NCBI GenBank assembly: GCA_918807975.1
Contig: OU964918.1
Coordinates: 40,594,477 to 40,658,476 of the forward strand
From: Aplidium turbinatum
Taxonomy: Eukaryota > Chordata > Ascidiacea > Aplousobranchia > Polyclinidae
Reading direction: 5' to 3'
DNA length: 64,000 bases
In this document: positions 43,319 to 55,001 of the stretch, in pieces
Position numbering within the stretch: position 1 is the first letter of the stretch
Layout of the letters: each line of letters starts with the position of its first letter
Program-made: the position numbers and the translations under genes
Notes under the pieces: generated by a model
What the model was told of the DNA's origin: nothing
The model's input: only the letters and a program-made list of their open reading frames with translations
The model's database searches: none

Positions 43319-44640
43319 CTGTAGTTCAATGCATTGCGTATCAAAGTTTTCTATTATAATTTTCATTCTTTAACGAAATATGGAGTAGCCTATGTCAAAA
43401 ATTGCAGCTTTGTATGTGCGATTTCACCATTGACAGTTTGTTATTTTCATCCTCTAAGATAAATAAACTTTTCATAAAGATCAGGTAATTTCTACTGACA
43501 GAAGTGTTTTTAGCAATTTTTCTGCAATTGCAATCTATACTACTGTATGTTTTATTATTACTGGTTTGAGTGTAAACAGATTTGGCTTATGTTAATAATA
43601 AGGGACTGTTACTGGTAAAAATTAATTGTAATCTTTGGCTGCTTTCGTTATAATTCATCAGTAGTGGACATCAACGTCTCTCAAATTTTCTGCATTTGTG
43701 TATATTGATGTCTTGTAATTGTGCTTTCATGTGCAAAAGTCATTTCTTTCCCTATCGCTTGCTCTTCGAGTTATCCTTAATTGAAATTTTATGTTTTTAT
43801 TGCTTTTTGTCTATAGGCTATAGACTGTAGAGCAATGAAACTAAGCTATGCAATTGTTTGACAACTATTTTTTACAAGTAAGTTTAGCGGATTTTTTATC
43901 ATATGCTTATAACCTGTACTGTATTTCTGCGCCTTATTGTTTTGACGATTAATTCAAAATTGTTGTTGGTGCAATTAGTTTTTAGATTTTGAGATAGCTT
44001 TTATAGTGTTTGCTGACTCCTACTGAATACCTTCTATCTGGTGGTGCTAAAAAATGATAACACTTTCAACTTAGAATTTTCAAAAAGTATAAAAGCGATG
44101 GTTCTAAAAGTTAGCTTCATCATGACTACAATATTTTAAAACTTTCCAATAAAGTTTAACTTAACGTTTTAGGTGGAAATAACAAATAAACGCCATCGTT
44201 TTAAAAGTTAGCATCCAAAAATGCAGCTGCGGGCGTGATTTGTAACTATATACAATAACTAGTTTAGCTGAAATGGTGATCGACGTTATAGCCGAATTCA
44301 CTGCACAAAGTGCACATCACTGGTAAATGTTGTCGTTTTTCTCGATCGTCTTTTGAACTTTATCCCAGGATATTTTTCTCCAATTTTGTGCGATTGTGTT
44401 ATATAAACTTTCTTCAACTAGCCTACATTTGGTCAACAGTTAAATTAAGCTGCTCTTTTCCAGATGGGGAAAAGAGGTAAAAGGTGTTTTGTAGGTTATT
44501 AACCATCCTTAACATTTCGTTGATTGGTGTATGTCGTTGTAGCAAGTAAAAACGTCACTGTAAAAATTACTTTGCACGCAATAGAAAATCAGAAGGTATT
44601 TATCTGGTGTTGGCTTTAAGCTCTGTTATTTTTTATTCAA
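43319..44640. other. Intergenic stretch
   Basis: AT-rich DNA, no supported gene, RNA or repeat. Confidence 0.4.
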
Positions 44641-44888
44641 GTAGTGGAAAAAAGCGTTGGCTTGCTAGCAGTGCAAACCTAGTTCGATAACCGGCTTAAG
44701 CTGATTGTTATAAACAATAAACATTGCTTACCTCTTCCTGGAGTGTAATAAATTAGGTAGGCACAATTGCCGAAGGAAAGGCGGACAAAAAAGAACTGTC
44801 CACCCTACCCTCTTTAGTGCCGAATTCTTAGTACAATGAGAATCTTATTATCTCATCCCCGATACTTGGAATCAAGTATAAGACTACC
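44641..44888 (+). mobile_element. SINE family A, copy 2, older
   Basis: Aligns along its length with 36,414-36,681: CCGGCTTAAGCTG, GTGTAATAAATTAGGTAGG, AAAGGCGG, TGTCCACCCTACCC, TTAGTGCCGAATTCTTAGTA and CTCATCCCCGATACTTGG. The A box is degraded, so it is diverged. Confidence 0.85.
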
Positions 44889-45144
44889 TCTATCTCTGTA
44901 GCTCACAAATAAGCCAATGTTTTCCAGTCAAGTCTTGACCAAACTTTGTAAAATGTGTTACTTAATGAACCCTACTCATTAAGAAAGTAGTTTTGCATCA
45001 CGTAGCCTACTTTGAAAAATCCTCGTGAAAATGTATTTGAAAATTGCTAGTTTACACCCGAAAAGTCCCCGGTTTACCAAAAACGATGTTGTCATCAGAT
45101 ATTTACTTTAACATTGCTCTTTTTCTTGCGTATGAAGTGGTAGC

Positions 45145-45258
45145 GTCACGTTATTTTATCCAGACACTGCTTCCATTGGACTGTGTTGCTAGCCAATCTT
45201 ACAGTGCTTGACAGCAACACAGTCCAATGGCAGCAGTGCCTGGATGAAATAACGTGAC
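45145..45258. repeat. Long-stem hairpin
   Basis: GTCACGTTATTTTATCCAG ... CCATTGGACTGTGTTGCT pairs with AGCAACACAGTCCAATGG ... CTGGATGAAATAACGTGAC: ~46-bp arms, ~22-base loop, few mismatches. Likely a tiny fold-back MITE. Confidence 0.8.
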
Positions 45259-45409
45259 CATGTCTCTTCTAAAACGTACGGTAATGAAACTTTGATGGAC
45301 AAGCCGCACGGCCAGCAAATATTGTTTCAAAATAGCCTTTTCTTGCTGTTACTTACCGTTAGCTTAGCTCAAAGTTAAAATTTAGGTCTGCGGAAACGTA
45401 CTTGGTAGG

Positions 45410-46989
45410 CAGGGATTCCGAAACAAACCGGGATGCGAAACTAACGGATTATCCGCTTAGGATCGTAACAACAGTAGTGCTATCATCAATCTTCATGTCG
45501 CGGAGTGCGCGCGTGGCGGTGACATGTGATTTTGCCAATAGTAAGCAGATGCTAGACAGCAGTTCACGTTTCGTTGTTCTTATTCACTGCTGTACTGGAA
45601 GATTACAAAAATAAATAAAAAGCCATAGCAGATTAGGTAGAACAAGCTAGTTAGTACTTGACCAGCACAAAATCAATACCCTAGCAGGTAGGAGGCCTAC
45701 TCTGTACAGATAAGACTACTCATTGCAATTTTAGGAACTGTAACTTGGCCAATTTCAGCAGCTTGAGACAAAAGTTGACTTTAAAGTTGACGAAAGTTTC
45801 AGCTTCGGTACGTTTTACCGGAAAAATTCACCTCAGATCCCATAGAAGGACGTTTTGGATGGTACCGCCAAGCCAATGGAGGTAACGTTTTTATGTCAAT
45901 AAAGCAGCTTGTCGAAGCGGAGAAGAAAATTCGGACATTGAGTGTTTTGCAACAGCACGGTTTGCCGGCAGCTTCAAGGCTGAATAATGAGGAAGCCTTC
46001 ACGGCATGCTAATGGTGGTAGAGAGAGAAGTGCAGACGACCCAGGAGTAAAGTGGTTGACCGAACATTTGCTGATAGTTGCTGTGCATGGACTGGAAGAT
46101 TTGTCCCAAAATGATGCTAACGTAGCTTTTTATGTTAATGGCTGCATTGCACGCAGCATTACACGCCGACGAAAATGTGAATGCTGCAGAGATCTTCTCA
46201 TCAAGAGCGAGGATGTCGATGTCCCTCCATTTCCTGATTGTGATTCAGAAGACCACTCCAAATTATTTGAAATGGCAGACCGAGGGGGGTTGTCAGTGCC
46301 CTCTGAATTCTGTTTTGCAGTAATCACGCTAGCTGTACAATGTTATACTGCTATCATATCGGATGAAGGTACCAAATCTAAAATGATGTCAGTTTCTAAT
46401 CAGCGCTCTGCATGTGTAGCAGCAGTGAAAAATGTTGCACACGAGTCTGTCCATTATTGTGCTATGCTGCGCCAGAACTGCGTAGGAGGACATTGTAATT
46501 TTGAACTAATTTTGGAAATAGTTTTTAACTGTTTTGCCAAAAACGAACTCAAACGGCTCAACGCACCAAAACATGAAACACCAGCAATGATGGCTAGAAA
46601 GCTTCAAAAAGTTACGAGTGCCAGCTCCAACAAAACTGCTGCTTAAACCTCTAGGTTTTTGTATTCGATTTATTATGTGTTTTTAATATTCTAAGAAGTG
46701 GTTTTTCACCCTTATTTGACTTTTGAATTATTGTTTTTGTAATAGTTTTTTGGTGTAAAAAAATTGTAGAATTGTAGTTTTTTGGTGTAAAAAAATTGTA
46801 ATCAACCAATATTGCTTCCAGTCTATGTAATACCAATACTAGTGTTTCTAGAATGTTTGAAACAGAAACTGGAGTAAGTTCTGTATCAGATATATGCTCA
46901 AAAACAGCTGCAGCGCTGTTTCGCGTTACCCCTACTGTTGTTAAGCGGACAAACGGAGTTTCGCATCCCGATTTGTTTAGGAATCCCTG
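45410..46989 (+). mobile_element. DNA transposon with perfect 8-bp duplication TTGGTAGG (P/THAP9-like or hAT)
   Basis: TTGGTAGG at 45,402-45,409 and 46,990-46,997. Ends CAGGGATTCCGAAACAAAC and, complement of right, CAGGGATTCCTAAACAAATC; both continue CGGGATGCGAAACT. 1,580 bp with a transposase C-terminal part on the plus strand. Confidence 0.88.
45842..46646 (+). pseudogene. Transposase C-terminal region (P-element/THAP9-like)
   Basis: One frame reads EGRFGWYRQANGGNVFMSIK and LVEAEKKIRTLSVLQ (~45,850-45,950). After a frame change, 45,987-46,646 is open for 219 codons: DANVAFYVNGCIARSITRRR, KCECCRDLL, MADRGGLSVPSEFCFAVI and a Lys-rich end. The YVxGxIAR...KCxxC block followed by xRGGLxxPS is what I recall from P-superfamily/THAP-type transposases, and 8-bp duplications fit P as well as hAT. 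N-terminal DNA-binding and most of the catalytic core are missing. Confidence 0.6.
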
Positions 46990-47102
46990 TTGGTAGGCCG
47001 GCGTGTTTATAATCTGCGGGTTATTGCAGCAACTACGTGATATTGTGTGCGTCTAATTCTCCAAATTTTCTGATATGAAGTAAATTAAACGAGCGGTTCG
47101 GT

Positions 47103-47250
47103 GGATCCTAATTGGCATAGTGGTTTGGGGATAATCGTTTTGATGACGTGAATTCGATTCCTACCGCTGCCATTATTTTTTGCTCTTTAATTACCCTAAG
47201 TTACCAAAGTTCAAAACAAAAATCAATTCTCTGTCTGAGTGCTAAAAGGG
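47103..47250 (+). mobile_element. tRNA-derived SINE (family B), copy 1
   Basis: A-box-like TGGCATAGTGG (47,112-47,122) and B-box-like AATTCGATTCC, then a tail AATTACCCTAAGTTACCAAA and TCAATTCTCTGTCTGAGTG shared with the copy at 61,596. Not a functional tRNA: no proper cloverleaf, and it has a SINE tail. Confidence 0.7.
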
Positions 47251-47573
47251 TGACAACGACTGCAGTCAGTTAATCCAGGGGTTCCCAACCGGGGGTACGA
47301 GATTAACCATCAAGGGGTACGAAGATCCTTGTGCCACAGAGCAGCTTTTCAAACAGATTTTACAGTACAGTTTTATTTTGAAATTGTAGATGATATTATG
47401 CCATTACCGCCTTTGCTTTTAAAAGAAAAAACAATTATCTACAAATAATTGTTGTAATTTAGTAGGCTAAGAAGCCTCATAGTCTCATAACATTGTGTTT
47501 TTTTACTTGCTGCTGAAAATGAAAACCTTGCTCATTTTCCTTGTCTTGATCAAATTGCAAATACTGTAACTCT

Positions 47574-48006
47574 TTGCTGCAAAATGTCAAAAATGAAATT
47601 ACTTCCCACTTAAAGATACTGGTTTATTCTTTCGATGATTACTTTTTTGCTGGTGAATTGAATTATTTCCAGCATTGGATTATAAATCCATTTCTTTTTG
47701 ATTTAACAAAAATGTCGAATGAGGATAATTTGAAGGAGAACATCATCGAAATGAAAGGCTGCAATAAATATTGAAATTGCTATTTGAAAACTCAAAGTTA
47801 CATTTTTGGTGTTTTGCTATGAATCTTTCCCAAATCTTGCTATGGAAGCCATTACAGTGTTAATTCTCTTCTCAACAACTTATTACTGTGAAAGTGGTTT
47901 TTCGACCATGATGTATATCAAGAATAGGTACAGTAATTTTCTGCAACTGATGATTTACGTGTTGCCTTTAAGTAAAATCGAACCGTCGTTTGAGCGAATT
48001 TTATGA
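47574..48006 (+). pseudogene. hAT transposase C-terminal remnants (SCAND3/ZBED-like)
   Basis: 47,574-47,774 reads YFQHWIINPFLFDL; 47,806-48,006 reads MEAITVLILFSTTYYCESGF, STMMYIKNRYSN and LPLSKIEP. The PFxTTYxCExGFSxxxxIKxKYRN ... LSxIxP order is diagnostic of the hATC region of this hAT group. Frame changes and loss of the N-terminal two thirds. Confidence 0.8.
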
Positions 48007-48217
48007 ATGAAGCAGCAACAAATATTTCACTGAGAGGTGACAAACAAAATCACTGACATTTAATTTCTTTTGGTAATTTTTGTGTGAAATATCGGTTTAA
48101 TGTTTAATTGAGCTATAAAAGCAATTTAATTTAGCAATAGGCCTATATGCCTGAAAAATTCAATCAGAATTTTTTTGGGGGTACGAAGAATGCTCTGACC
48201 TGACAAAGGGGTACGAG

Positions 48218-48883
48218 CAGACCCGGATTAAGGTCAAATGGGGCCCCTGTGCTAATAATTTTATGGGGGCCCTTACCAGCTTACGTGGAACGTAATGGAA
48301 GTGAACTGGTTTTGCTTGCAGAGGAAACCGAGCGTTGCTTAGGTAAGTTAAATAACTTTGAAATAGCACGTGATCGATGATTAAATAAGCATGTGCAAAT
48401 TAAGTCAACAATGTTTACGTTATAATGGATGCAAATTGCAAAATCACACACATTAAATCAACAAAACGGTACAAGGGAAAACATTGTAGCAAGGGACCAC
48501 TGTTAGTACTGCATACTACACTGCAAATTGCAATGAAAGGTTATTCTGAATTTCTATTCTAAACTGCTCTTTCATTCACTACTAATTACCAATACGATTT
48601 AGAAAACTAACATGAAATTCAGTCGAACGACTTTTTTCTGGCTTTGTTTGCTGCAAAGTCTTTGTTGCCAAAGAAAAAATACAAGAATTATATTTTTATT
48701 TCACGTGAAGGGGGAGATATATTGATAAATGGGTTACTTTTTTTAGACAGAGGGGCCCCACTTTTCTTAATTTTTTTTCAGGAAAAATATTTTATTTATC
48801 TCATTTTTAGGAAAAGTGGGGCCCTTTGTCTGCGGGGCCCCTGTGCTTTAGCACACCCTAGCACAATGGTTAATCCAGGCCTG
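48218..48883. mobile_element. hAT-type MITE nested in the hAT above
   Basis: GGTACGAG duplication at 48,210-48,217 and 48,884-48,891, perfect. Ends CAGACCCGGATTAAGG and, complement of right, CAGGCCTGGATTAACC, then GGGGCCCC tracts. 666 bp. The ends resemble those of the MITE at 13,421, so they may be one family. Confidence 0.88.
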
Positions 48884-48959
48884 GGTACGAGCAGCAAAAA
48901 AGGTTGGGAACCCCTGAGTTAATTCATAGGGAAAGTTGTATCTTTGAGGTGTCTTCCGG

Positions 48960-49225
48960 TCAAAATATTCCATCTGCTGCAGCGACCTGCAGATTATAAA
49001 TTGGCTACCGCAGAGGTTACTTTAAAAGCAGCACATTCCGGCTACTTTGAAAATCTCAAAAAATAAATTTTTTTGTTTCTACTTTAAATTGGAAGGTAGC
49101 GGAAGTTCGATTGAAACAAATGTCTCGCTTCTTTACTACCTGGGAAAAAAGGAACGCCGCTACTATAACAAAAATTTGGCGCCGCTATTCCTATCAAAAA
49201 AAGTAGCGCGCCACCATGCCCATCT
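48960..49225. repeat. GTAGC-rich non-autonomous element
   Basis: Contains AGTAGCGCGCCACCATGCCC and GGAAGGTAGCGGAAGTTCGA. The same word order is present at 62,645-62,790. Its complement ends GCTAGAGATGGGCA, similar to hAT ends of the CAGAGGTGGGCA kind. Boundaries uncertain. Confidence 0.5.
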
Positions 49226-49837
49226 CTAGCTACCGGTAGTTGTTGTAGCTTACCTGCATAGAAACCCCATGTCTGCAAAATGAAGGTTAACGAGTAACGA
49301 CCAAATTGATTGTTAAAGAAAGACCAACTGCTATCCCAATAAAATCTTTCATAAATTAATTTGTATCAAATATTTTTGTTCAAATTTTAGTGCTGACAGG
49401 TTGCCCATGGCCCAATGACCCCTCCATGTATGTCATTGTGTCGACCATTGCTTATAGGCCTAATGTCCGACAATATATCACCTAACTGTAGTCTACTTCT
49501 TCCACGGACTAATTGAATAGAAAATATACTTTATCTAGGCCATTTTATCTACATCTGAACAAAATACAGGGTTTAACCTAAATATTGAATTTATCAACAT
49601 GAAAACAACAAAAACTGCACAGTGCTTCTGACTAGCTCCACACTCAACAATATACTCTCGAATCCAAAGGTAAATTGCTCTCTTATTCTTGTGTTATATC
49701 TGGGAGGACATCATGTGATATCGAAAACGTTCGACGTGTAATTTGTGTCAATACTAGTTTTTGTTTTCTGTAAATGTTAAAATAAACGTGAACATGTTGA
49801 ATCTGATTAGGCGTTACTCGGCTTCGTATGTCTACAG

Positions 49838-50342
49838 CAGCGGTTCTTAATCTTTTGCCTTGCCGGTAGCCTACCACCTTGAAACTACCAACCAGCTCTC
49901 GTGCCCCCTCCTAGGATTGGCTGAAAAGTCATAGTCGCCTACAGTTCGAAATTTTTGTTGAAACCTGGTAAGGGAGCGTTCAAATATTACGTAACGCCTT
50001 CGCGGGGGAGGGGGGTTTATGCAAAGCGTTAGCCTACGTTAGCGTCACATCGGGGGGGGGGGGGGGGGGTTCAAGCAAAACGTTACGTAACGTTTTCGAG
50101 TACGGAATGGTAGTTTTTTGTGCTGAATTCGTAGTAAAAAAGCGTTACATGGGGGAGAGGGAAATTGAAAAAAGCGTTACGTAATATTTGAACGTTCCCT
50201 AAAACAACTTTGCTTATTACGTCATATTATAACAAACCTTGATAATTCAGTATCCCTGCACCGCCTAGGCACAGGTCTCGCACCCCTTAATGGTGCGTGC
50301 AGTCGTGCACCCCTTAATGGTGCGTGCAGTCGTGCACCCCTG
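49838..50342. mobile_element. hAT-type MITE with internal Harbinger MITE
   Basis: Perfect GTCTACAG duplication at 49,830-49,837 and 50,343-50,350. Ends CAGCGGTTCTTAATC and, complement of right, CAGGGGTGCACGACTG. A 27-bp unit (CACCCCTTAATGGTGCGTGC plus CAGT-type tail) is duplicated in tandem at 50,281-50,334. Confidence 0.85.
49972..50199. mobile_element. PIF/Harbinger-type MITE, copy 1 (TAA duplication)
   Basis: Ends GGGAGCGTTCAAATATTACG and complement GGGAACGTTCAAATATTACG. TAA at 49,969-49,971 and 50,200-50,202. The interior has G-tracts separated by AAAGCGTTA/AAAACGTTACGTAACG words. Confidence 0.9.
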
Positions 50343-50370
50343 GTCTACAGTTAAAATAGCGTCGTTGACA

Positions 50371-51512
50371 GCATGCTGCCAAAGATAGGTGATGAACATC
50401 CGATTTTGCTTCTGTTTGCATGCCTACCTGGTTAGTTGTTCGCTTTGTCTTGATTACCCGTATTCTGATATTTTGTGACGTTGCATAGACGCAAAAGTCA
50501 TTCATTAGTTATCAGCGTTTGATCTTAAATTTAATTTGTGAAAAGATTGTTGTTTTAAGTTTGTTGAAACGGTTGTGTTCTTACTGCCTTTGTCAAAAGT
50601 TGTTGCGTTTTTAAGGATCTCTTGAGCAGAGGGCTCTTGAAGCTTGTCATTGTTTCGTCAATATTTATTGTTCTTTTACAAACTTTTACTATGGCAACAG
50701 CTTTTGTGCTGTGGTCTCTCCACTTTTAAGTATGTAAACGGTTTCAGTCTCCCGCGCTAGGCAACTGTTGAATTATTCATTTCGTACAATCGATTCTAGA
50801 AAATATTTATTTAAAATGCATCGAACTTCTAGTAGCCTAAGCATTGCATATAGAGATGGTAGTTTCTTAACAGTGAGATGCCCTGGAGCGATGTGTGTAA
50901 TTTACCAGTCTTTACTAATGGTACGGTATAACATAACCGTTTGTTAACTGGATCGGATCTTTCAGACAGAGGGTACTTTTTGTGAGGTTTTTGTAATTTT
51001 GCATTGGAGATCGTGAAACAGAGTGAAGAAAGCTATGATTGTTGGACGTTGCCATTTTGAGTTTGTAGACGCTCCTAGGCTAATTGTTTCGCCTAACAAT
51101 CCTCATTTTGATTTTCATCGTTGATGGAAAGCAGTCGATGTGCTTGCATGGCGTTGGTGGCGTTACAATTAGTCAATTAGCACAATTAATATCAACAATA
51201 ACCTAGCCCTTTTTGCCCAACAGGCCGACCGTCAGTAGGCTATAGCGTTGACAGGAAAGTCGAAGGAGTAGGCTACTTTTCGACCCAGATGCGGAATGTT
51301 TCCATGAAAACTTAGAGAACATATCTGCTTAAGCCTACTGGGCCTATCTTATTCTCACAACGTCCTTGCCTATTGCCAGAGGTGGAGGATGTGGCCTCTC
51401 ACTGAAGGGCTCCTGGAAAAAAAACGGGCTCCAAATCTGATTAGGGGAAGGTTTGGTTAGTTGAGCCTGGTAACGGTTCATCCATCCGGTTTTATCGCAA
51501 CGTCGTGTATGA
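50371..51512. other. Intergenic stretch
   Basis: No gene or recognisable repeat; several GTAGGCTA-type words. Confidence 0.4.
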
Positions 51513-51515
51513 TTA

Positions 51516-51791
51516 GGGAACGTTCAAATATTACGTAACGCCTTCGAGGGGGAGGGGGGGGTTTATGCAAAGCGTTACGTTAGCGTCACATCGGGGGGGA
51601 GGGGTTCAAGCAAAACGTTACATAACGCTTTCGAGTACGGAATGGTAGTTTTTTGTGCTGAATTCGTAGTGAAAAAGCGTTACATGGGAGAGGGGGGGGG
51701 GGGTTGAAAAAAGCGTTACGTTGGCGTTACATGGGGGAGGGGGGGGTCAAAAATTCGGAAAAAACGCGTTACGTAATATTTGAACGTTCCC
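51516..51791. mobile_element. PIF/Harbinger-type MITE, copy 2 (TTA duplication)
   Basis: TTA at 51,513-51,515 and 51,792-51,794. Same ends and interior (GAGTACGGAATGGTAGTTTT, TGTGCTGAATTCGTAGTG) as copy 1, with an extra internal GCGTTACATGGGGG unit; 276 bp. Confidence 0.92.
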
Positions 51792-52029
51792 TTAGTCAAC
51801 CGTTTCATAACAAAAATATGGAAAAAACTTCCATCAAGTCCATCAGCACATGTAGTTTTAGGGATTTTTTACAAGCAGAAAAATTGTGAAGCAGTTGAAT
51901 GTAAAATGGTAGGTAAAAGTAGTTTTGAGAGAAATAAGAAATGTGTTATTTTTTCCTACGATGTTTCATCGTTGTCTTAATCGAAATTCTGCAATAGGTA
52001 AGGGTAACTTACTCTTTGTTTTAGTAGTT

Positions 52030-52175
52030 CTCGTTGCTTGATTAGCGCGTTGGGCTCGCAGTCGAGAGCCTGCATGTTCGACTCCAGCCACCCGCACTTG
52101 CTGTTGTTTCTCTGGGCAAGAAACTTAACGATAATTGCCTCTACCTAGTGATCGATTTCGAGTAATGGGTAGTAC
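52030..52175 (+). mobile_element. tRNA-derived SINE (family C)
   Basis: Starts TTGATTAGCGCGTTGGGCTC (A-box-like) with B-box-like TGTTCGACTCC at about 52,074, then CTCTGGGCAAGAAACTTAAC, a body motif common to tRNA-headed SINEs. Single copy in this window; ends not defined. Confidence 0.6.
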
Positions 52176-54689
52176 CAAATTTAAGTCATAAGTAAAGTAG
52201 ACAACCGGAAACAGACATTGCCGTCGGCTGCAGCGTGGGTCAGGTGTATGTCGGAAGGCGTACACCGATGCATAGCGCTCAAGTCCGCTTTCCCGCAATG
52301 CAGGATAAAGATAAACAAACAGTTGGTTATTGGCAAATTTTCATGAATTTTGAAAATGGCTGCGATGTTTACAGTTGAGCCACTTGCAATGTTCACGGTT
52401 GAGCCATCTCTTTGTCATAAGGAATGTAGTTTATGAACCGAAGGTCCTCACGTACTGCCCTAGTTTTGTTGTACCGTACTGTAATTGATGCGTAGAACTG
52501 GACTGGTGGCGTAGCCGGGGGGCGGTCCACGGCCCCCCTTAAACTTCCATAAAAGTAATTCTTTCTGTAATGCGCCAGTTTGAGGGTAATTTTTTAGCAC
52601 TCCCCCCTTATATTTTTCGATAGAAACGCCACTGGTTGCAAATGTTCGTTTTCTTCACAAACCTTGCGAAATCCTTTCAGAAAGGTAAAAGCACCTTCGT
52701 GCAAAGTTTCCTATTCAATGATTCTCACTGTTTTCAGTAGTATAAATTTCTGTTCGTTCAGTTTTCACTGTTATTTCATTTTAAGACACTAGACACAATA
52801 CACAGTTTAAACATTTTTTGATTGTTTATTTGCAAGATGTTCAAGAGAAGAGTTTACTGTGTTTGATGGAGATTGAGCTCTCTTTTGGGATATCTTTTGG
52901 AAGTGAAATAATAGTGGATCAACCGTGAAAAATGGGTGGCTCAACCGTGAAATTTAGGGTAGGCTATCATTTGAGCCGGCTGAGTGTCAATTTTAAAATG
53001 CCGATAAATGATATGAATCGGGGTCAGTCGCAAACACAAACATGCTCACAAGAACCGCAAAACACTGAAATTTATCATGATGGATTCGCATTTTTGGTAT
53101 AGTTTGTCGTTAAATTTTTATCGCAGAAACATCGATTTCTGGCTCAACAACTGTGTAAATCAGTTACCGGATTTACCTATGGCGCTGCGGCGCCCCCTAA
53201 AATTCCAATTTATTTTTTCATGTCTGCATGCAAATTTCCTTTTTATGCTATACTTTAAATTGTAAATTTCCATTTTACTAACGTAAAACAATGCGTGATG
53301 TTTAGTCTCGGCAAGTAGACCTACTAACCGCTGATAACGGTACAAGAGACTATGGACATTATATAAAATACTAATAACTAATAAAGAAACTTTTTTTAAC
53401 TCAAGTTTAAATAATATAATGCATGGTAGTGTACCGACTGCTGTCTTATATTCCTCACTAGCCAATATTCAGCAGTCCAGCGTTCTCATAATTCAACTGT
53501 TTCAAGTTTTAACTCAATAGCTTTGCGCCTGGCAACACCCGGCGGAGGAATATTTCGTATATAAATAAGGAGACAGCGCATGTACATTTCTTTTCAATCA
53601 ACACACTTCTGATGGAATGACGTGACGTTTCTGAATTCGCCTTGATCGCTTCAACACGTGGCGTAATACAAGATGTACTTCCTGATCTCAACAATCTAGT
53701 GTCGTTGTCATTTGTCAGCCACCCTTAGTCAAAAGCATTCAACTGGCAATCCCAGGAATGTTACAGTAGCAATCCAGATTTTATGGCAGTTTAGGCAGAG
53801 AGATAGGATGGAATGCCATACATCTACCTTTTGGACAGTAAAGCTGGATCTGGTCTTGAACACATCCCTGCTAAATTTATTACGTATTTTATTCAAAACA
53901 TATTTGTGATCGAATTACTTGTTTGAGGAAATCTAATGTCATTTTTATACGTTGTTACAAATTACAATACGTATTGAGACGGTTTTGCAACATTATCAGC
54001 ATGAGTAGTTTAATCGTATTGTTCTTTTGCTCAATTGCATCATTGTCAGTTCACAATATTTTGTTTTGCTGATAGGGCAAAGGCCCGATTTCGCTTATTG
54101 TACAAAATAGAAATAGTAGACTCTTATTGCTGCAAGCGCTTTGTTCATACCGGTAGTTGAATTATTTTTTATTTGCAATATCTTAACTGAGTACCACTCA
54201 CTTGTACTAAGTACACCTAGGCCTCACCGTTTGAATGTTTTTTATAATGCATTTTTTTGGGCTATATACCAGTGAGCTTCAGGCACTCTAGGTTGGTGAT
54301 TTATTGAAATGGATTTGGGTACGGTACTTAAGCTACCCCTTTTCATTCACTTGGAGCAATCACAGTTGTATAGCCTAAAGTTTTAGTGGAAAATAGCCTA
54401 CCTAAATTTCATTTTACGTTCGTTATTGCTTTTAAATGCCACGAGCGGCATTATGGCATTGCCTCAACTTTAGGCTACAACTGATTGTCACTTATTGTGT
54501 TGTTGATTTGTGATGTGGGAATGACTGGTAGCCTACCTGACTTGCATAGGCAATTTTATTGATAAAAACGCAAAGAAATTTCCCAAGGCTTTTGCGGCGA
54601 GGTTGTTCCATACTTTTTTGGCGCCTCCTAAAATTTTGTCCTAAATCCACCACTGACCTTTCCCTATAGGGCCTAGGTGATTGAAATTA
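52176..54689. other. Intergenic stretch with worn element ends
   Basis: No gene supported. 52,503-52,634 has G/C tracts and GGTGGCGT/ACGCCAC ends, likely a small MITE. CAGTTACCGGATTTACC (53,161) and the complement CAGTGGTGGATTTAGGAC (ending 54,655) with GGCGCCxCCTAAAATT inside may be the two ends of a ~1.5-kb hAT-like element, but the flanks do not match. Confidence 0.4.
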
Positions 54690-55001
54690 TATCCTCGAAC
54701 TGAGAAAGCTTTTTTGTGAGCTTAATCCTGCGGCTTCGTATGTATACTTGTAGAGGCTTTGAACTACTGATGCAGCCCCGGTCACTGAGTTGTTGTTAGT
54801 GAACTATTCAATCCATTGGGTTCCGCTGAACTGCGAGCAGTTCGGAAATATGTTGCTTAAGCGCACACCCCTATAGAGCCGTCTCCAGTGCAGATTGATT
54901 TTTGAATCGGACTCTTAACCACTGATCGATTGATTGAGTCTTTATCCTCGGACTGGGAAAGCTTCTTTGAGAGCTTAATCTAGTTTCCCATAGCCTGCTT
55001 G
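54690..55001 (+). repeat. Tandem ~230-bp repeat, interrupted by the hAT at 55,002
   Basis: Unit 1 (54,690-54,930) contains ATCCTCGAACTGAGAAAGCT, ACTTGTAGAGGCTTTGAA and GCTTAAGCGCACACCCC. Unit 2 starts at about 54,945 (TATCCTCGGACTGGGAAAGC) and resumes at 59,905 (CCTACTTGTAGAGGCTTTGA, GCTCAAGCGCACACCCC) to about 60,150. The hAT insertion split unit 2. Confidence 0.75.

Larger units (their letters stand above)
47276..48916 (+). mobile_element. hAT transposon (CAGGGGTTCCCAACC ends) with nested MITE
   Basis: Left CAGGGGTTCCCAACCGGGGG, complement of right CAGGGGTTCCCAACC. Flanks AGTTAATC (47,268-47,275) and AGTTAATT (48,917-48,924) form an 8-bp duplication with one mismatch. 1,641 bp including the 666-bp insertion at 48,218. 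Confidence 0.88.
49600..50370 (+). mobile_element. Penelope-like 3'-region remnant, interrupted
   Basis: 49,610-49,829 aligns with 40,545-40,370 reading inward: ACAAAAACTGCACAGTGCTT, GACTAGCTC, AGGACATCATGTGATATCGA, AAACGTTCGA and TACTCGGCTTCGTATGTC. It is interrupted at 49,838 by a hAT-type MITE. Confidence 0.7.

Noticed and set aside
53161-54655. hAT-like element inferred from CAGTTACCGGATTTACC and CAGTGGTGGATTTAGG ends
   Set aside because: Flanks do not form a target duplication and the left match is weak; kept only as a remark.
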